Assembly (NCBI GenBank): GCA_963785755.1
Contig: CAWAXG010000002.1
Coordinates: forward strand, 62,001 to 126,000
Length of the DNA stretch: 64,000 bases
Direction: 5' to 3'
Source of the DNA: JACCXG01 sp963785755
Lineage (GTDB): Bacteria > Acidobacteriota > Vicinamibacteria > Vicinamibacterales > 2-12-FULL-66-21
Below the pieces are notes generated by a model, which saw only the letters and a list, made by a program, of their open reading frames with translations, was not told where the DNA came from and searched no databases. Both the position numbers and the translations under genes were made by a program. Positions within the stretch are counted from its first letter, which is position 1; each line of letters opens with the position of its first letter. Below are positions 63,044 to 64,000 of this stretch, piece after piece.

Positions 63044-63240
63044 ACGAGTCGCGGATTTTCGCGGATTCACGCGGATGCTCCAAGGCGAGCGCGTTGATCC
63101 GCGGCAGCGCGACGAGCGGTCGTGCGCCGCGCTTCGCGCGGACCGTGAAAATTTATAATCACAACTTTACGAGGCGCCGGCCGGAGGCCGGCGCGCACGA
63201 CCGCTGCAGTTCCGCGTTGATCCGCGATTCGTATCGAACA
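63044..63240 (-). repeat. Cloverleaf repeat, copy C, reverse orientation and lacking half of the middle hairpin
   Basis: The closing stem is present (63115-63125 with 63195-63205), as are the GCGCGAAGCGCG hairpin and the CGCCGGCC-type hairpin. The middle hairpin keeps only one arm, AT-rich (63146-63171; GTTGTGATTATAAATTTTCAC on the minus strand), so it cannot fold like A and B. CGCGGATT units flank both sides. Confidence 0.75.
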
Positions 63241-63287
63241 TACATGACGCTCGCCGTCAACGGCCGCCGACAGCGCGATCGGCGGGA

Positions 63288-64000
63288 CTACTCGACCCTG
63301 AGCGCCGTGACAGGATCCACGCTCGCGGCGCGCCGGGCGGGGATGGCGCTGGCGATCAGCGCCGCGAGCAGCAGCGAAGCCGCGGCGCCGGCGAAAGCAC
63401 GAGGATCGGTCGGTTCGAGGCCGAACAGGAACGCTCTCGACGCCGCGCTCAGGTACCACGCCGCCAGCGCGCCCGCCACGAGGCCGCAGCCGACCAGCAC
63501 TGAAGCTCTGACCAGCACCATCGAGACGACGCTCGAGCGGCTCGCGCCGAGGGCGATGCGGACGCCGATCTCGCGGGTGCGCTGCGCGACCAGGAACGCC
63601 ATCAGGCCGTAGAGCCCGACGGCGGCGATCACCAGGCCAAGCAGGCCGAAGAGACCGAGGAGCAGCATGTTGAGCCGGCGCTGTGCGAGCTGCCCCGCGA
63701 CCAGGTCTTCCAGGGCTCTCGCGTTGCGCAGCGGCACGTCGGGCAGCACGGCGAACACGGCAGCCTTCACTGCGGGAAGCACGGCCGTTGGCTCGCCGCT
63801 CGTGCGGACGATCAGTTCGGCGCCGGACACTTCACTCTGCTCCAGCGGAATGTAGGCCGCGGCGCCGGGATTCACTTCCAGGCTGGCGTGGCGGACGTCG
63901 CCAACCACGCCGACGATCGTTCGCTGATCGTCGATGCTCACGCTGCGGCCAACCGGATCCTCGTCACCGAAGAACTTCTTCGCCGCCGACTCGTTGAGGA
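63288..64000 (-). CDS. ADOP family permease, C-terminal part, cut by the window edge
   Basis: The visible 237 codons are the end of the second MacB/FtsX unit: NESAAKKFFGDEDPVGRSVS, TIVGVVGDVRHASLEVNPGA, then four helices with VIAAVGLYGLMAFLVAQRTR, EIGVRIALGASRSSVVSMVL and a final VDPVTALRVE. No damage is seen in this part. Its 3' end has two diverged duplicates in the window. The upstream part, and any PadR gene, lie outside. Confidence 0.9.
   Translation of the reverse strand, partial: LNESAAKKFFGDEDPVGRSVSIDDQRTIVGVVGDVRHASLEVNPGAAAYIPLEQSEVSGAELIVRTSGEPTAVLPAVKAAVFAVLPDVPLRNARALEDLVAGQLAQRRLNMLLLGLFGLLGLVIAAVGLYGLMAFLVAQRTREIGVRIALGASRSSVVSMVLVRASVLVGCGLVAGALAAWYLSAASRAFLFGLEPTDPRAFAGAAASLLLAALIASAIPARRAASVDPVTALRVE

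Overview
The window reads as chromosomal DNA of an uncultured, GC-rich member of the Acidobacteriota, most likely Vicinamibacteria-like. This is inferred from gene families, not from a marker gene: several long MacB-type permeases of the acidobacterial duplicated orphan permease (ADOP) kind, two of them behind PadR regulators; serine/threonine kinases fused to WD40-like (PD40) propellers; carboxypeptidase-regulatory-domain TonB receptors; an ECF-type sigma factor near a kinase; and PQQ-propeller, Gfo/Idh and sialate esterase genes. No rRNA, tRNA, CRISPR array, transposase or phage gene was recognised.

Layout. 1-10.3 kb: end of a kinase, a PEP-mutase-family lyase, a TonB receptor with a methyltransferase, a TauE/SafE permease, a DUF1479 oxygenase, a small YHS/cytochrome c/secreted-protein operon and an ABC exporter pair. 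10.5-17.9 kb: aldo/keto reductase, an NHL/SMP-30-like secreted protein, a giant kinase-FGE-hydrolase fusion, an unusual membrane protein and a chalcone-isomerase-like protein. 18-29 kb: kinase-PD40, an ankyrin/toroid protein, ECF sigma, a Kef-type antiporter and a PadR-ADOP pair. 29-39 kb: AhpD-like protein, a broken Oar-like TonB receptor, PqiA-like protein, PQQ propeller and a GGDEF-EAL protein. 39-48 kb: two kinase-PD40 genes around an ADOP, each preceded by a truncated kinase N-terminus, then an intradiol dioxygenase. 48-54 kb: P-loop kinase, a Gfo/Idh plus glucosamine-6-phosphate deaminase operon, a sialate O-acetylesterase (together an amino-sugar set) and a STAS protein. 54-64 kb: a decayed PadR-ADOP, ADOP and TPR-PD40 remnants, two toxin-antitoxin pairs, an esterase and a partial ADOP.

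The strongest unexplained signal is in the intergenic DNA. Three families of palindromic repeats recur: (1) a ~250-bp element that folds as a closing stem with three hairpins, whose scaffold is nearly identical in two full copies while the long middle hairpin differs in sequence but stays paired; (2) GC-rich 60-90-bp palindromes ending in GGCGG-like termini, found inside the glycine-loop codons of two truncated kinase genes and inside an arm of another repeat; (3) inverted pairs of degenerate short-repeat arrays, several with a 7-nt period and unrelated sequences (GTTGGGA, GGGTTCA, GTGCTAC, GATCACC).

A caution applies to the whole window. Many genes carry single-base insertions or deletions that, once corrected, restore normal family members. 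Some loci (the second TonB receptor, the ADOP near 55-57 kb, the TPR-PD40 gene) have so many lesions that real decay is likely; single-indel genes may be sequencing or assembly errors. Both readings are kept open in the entries.
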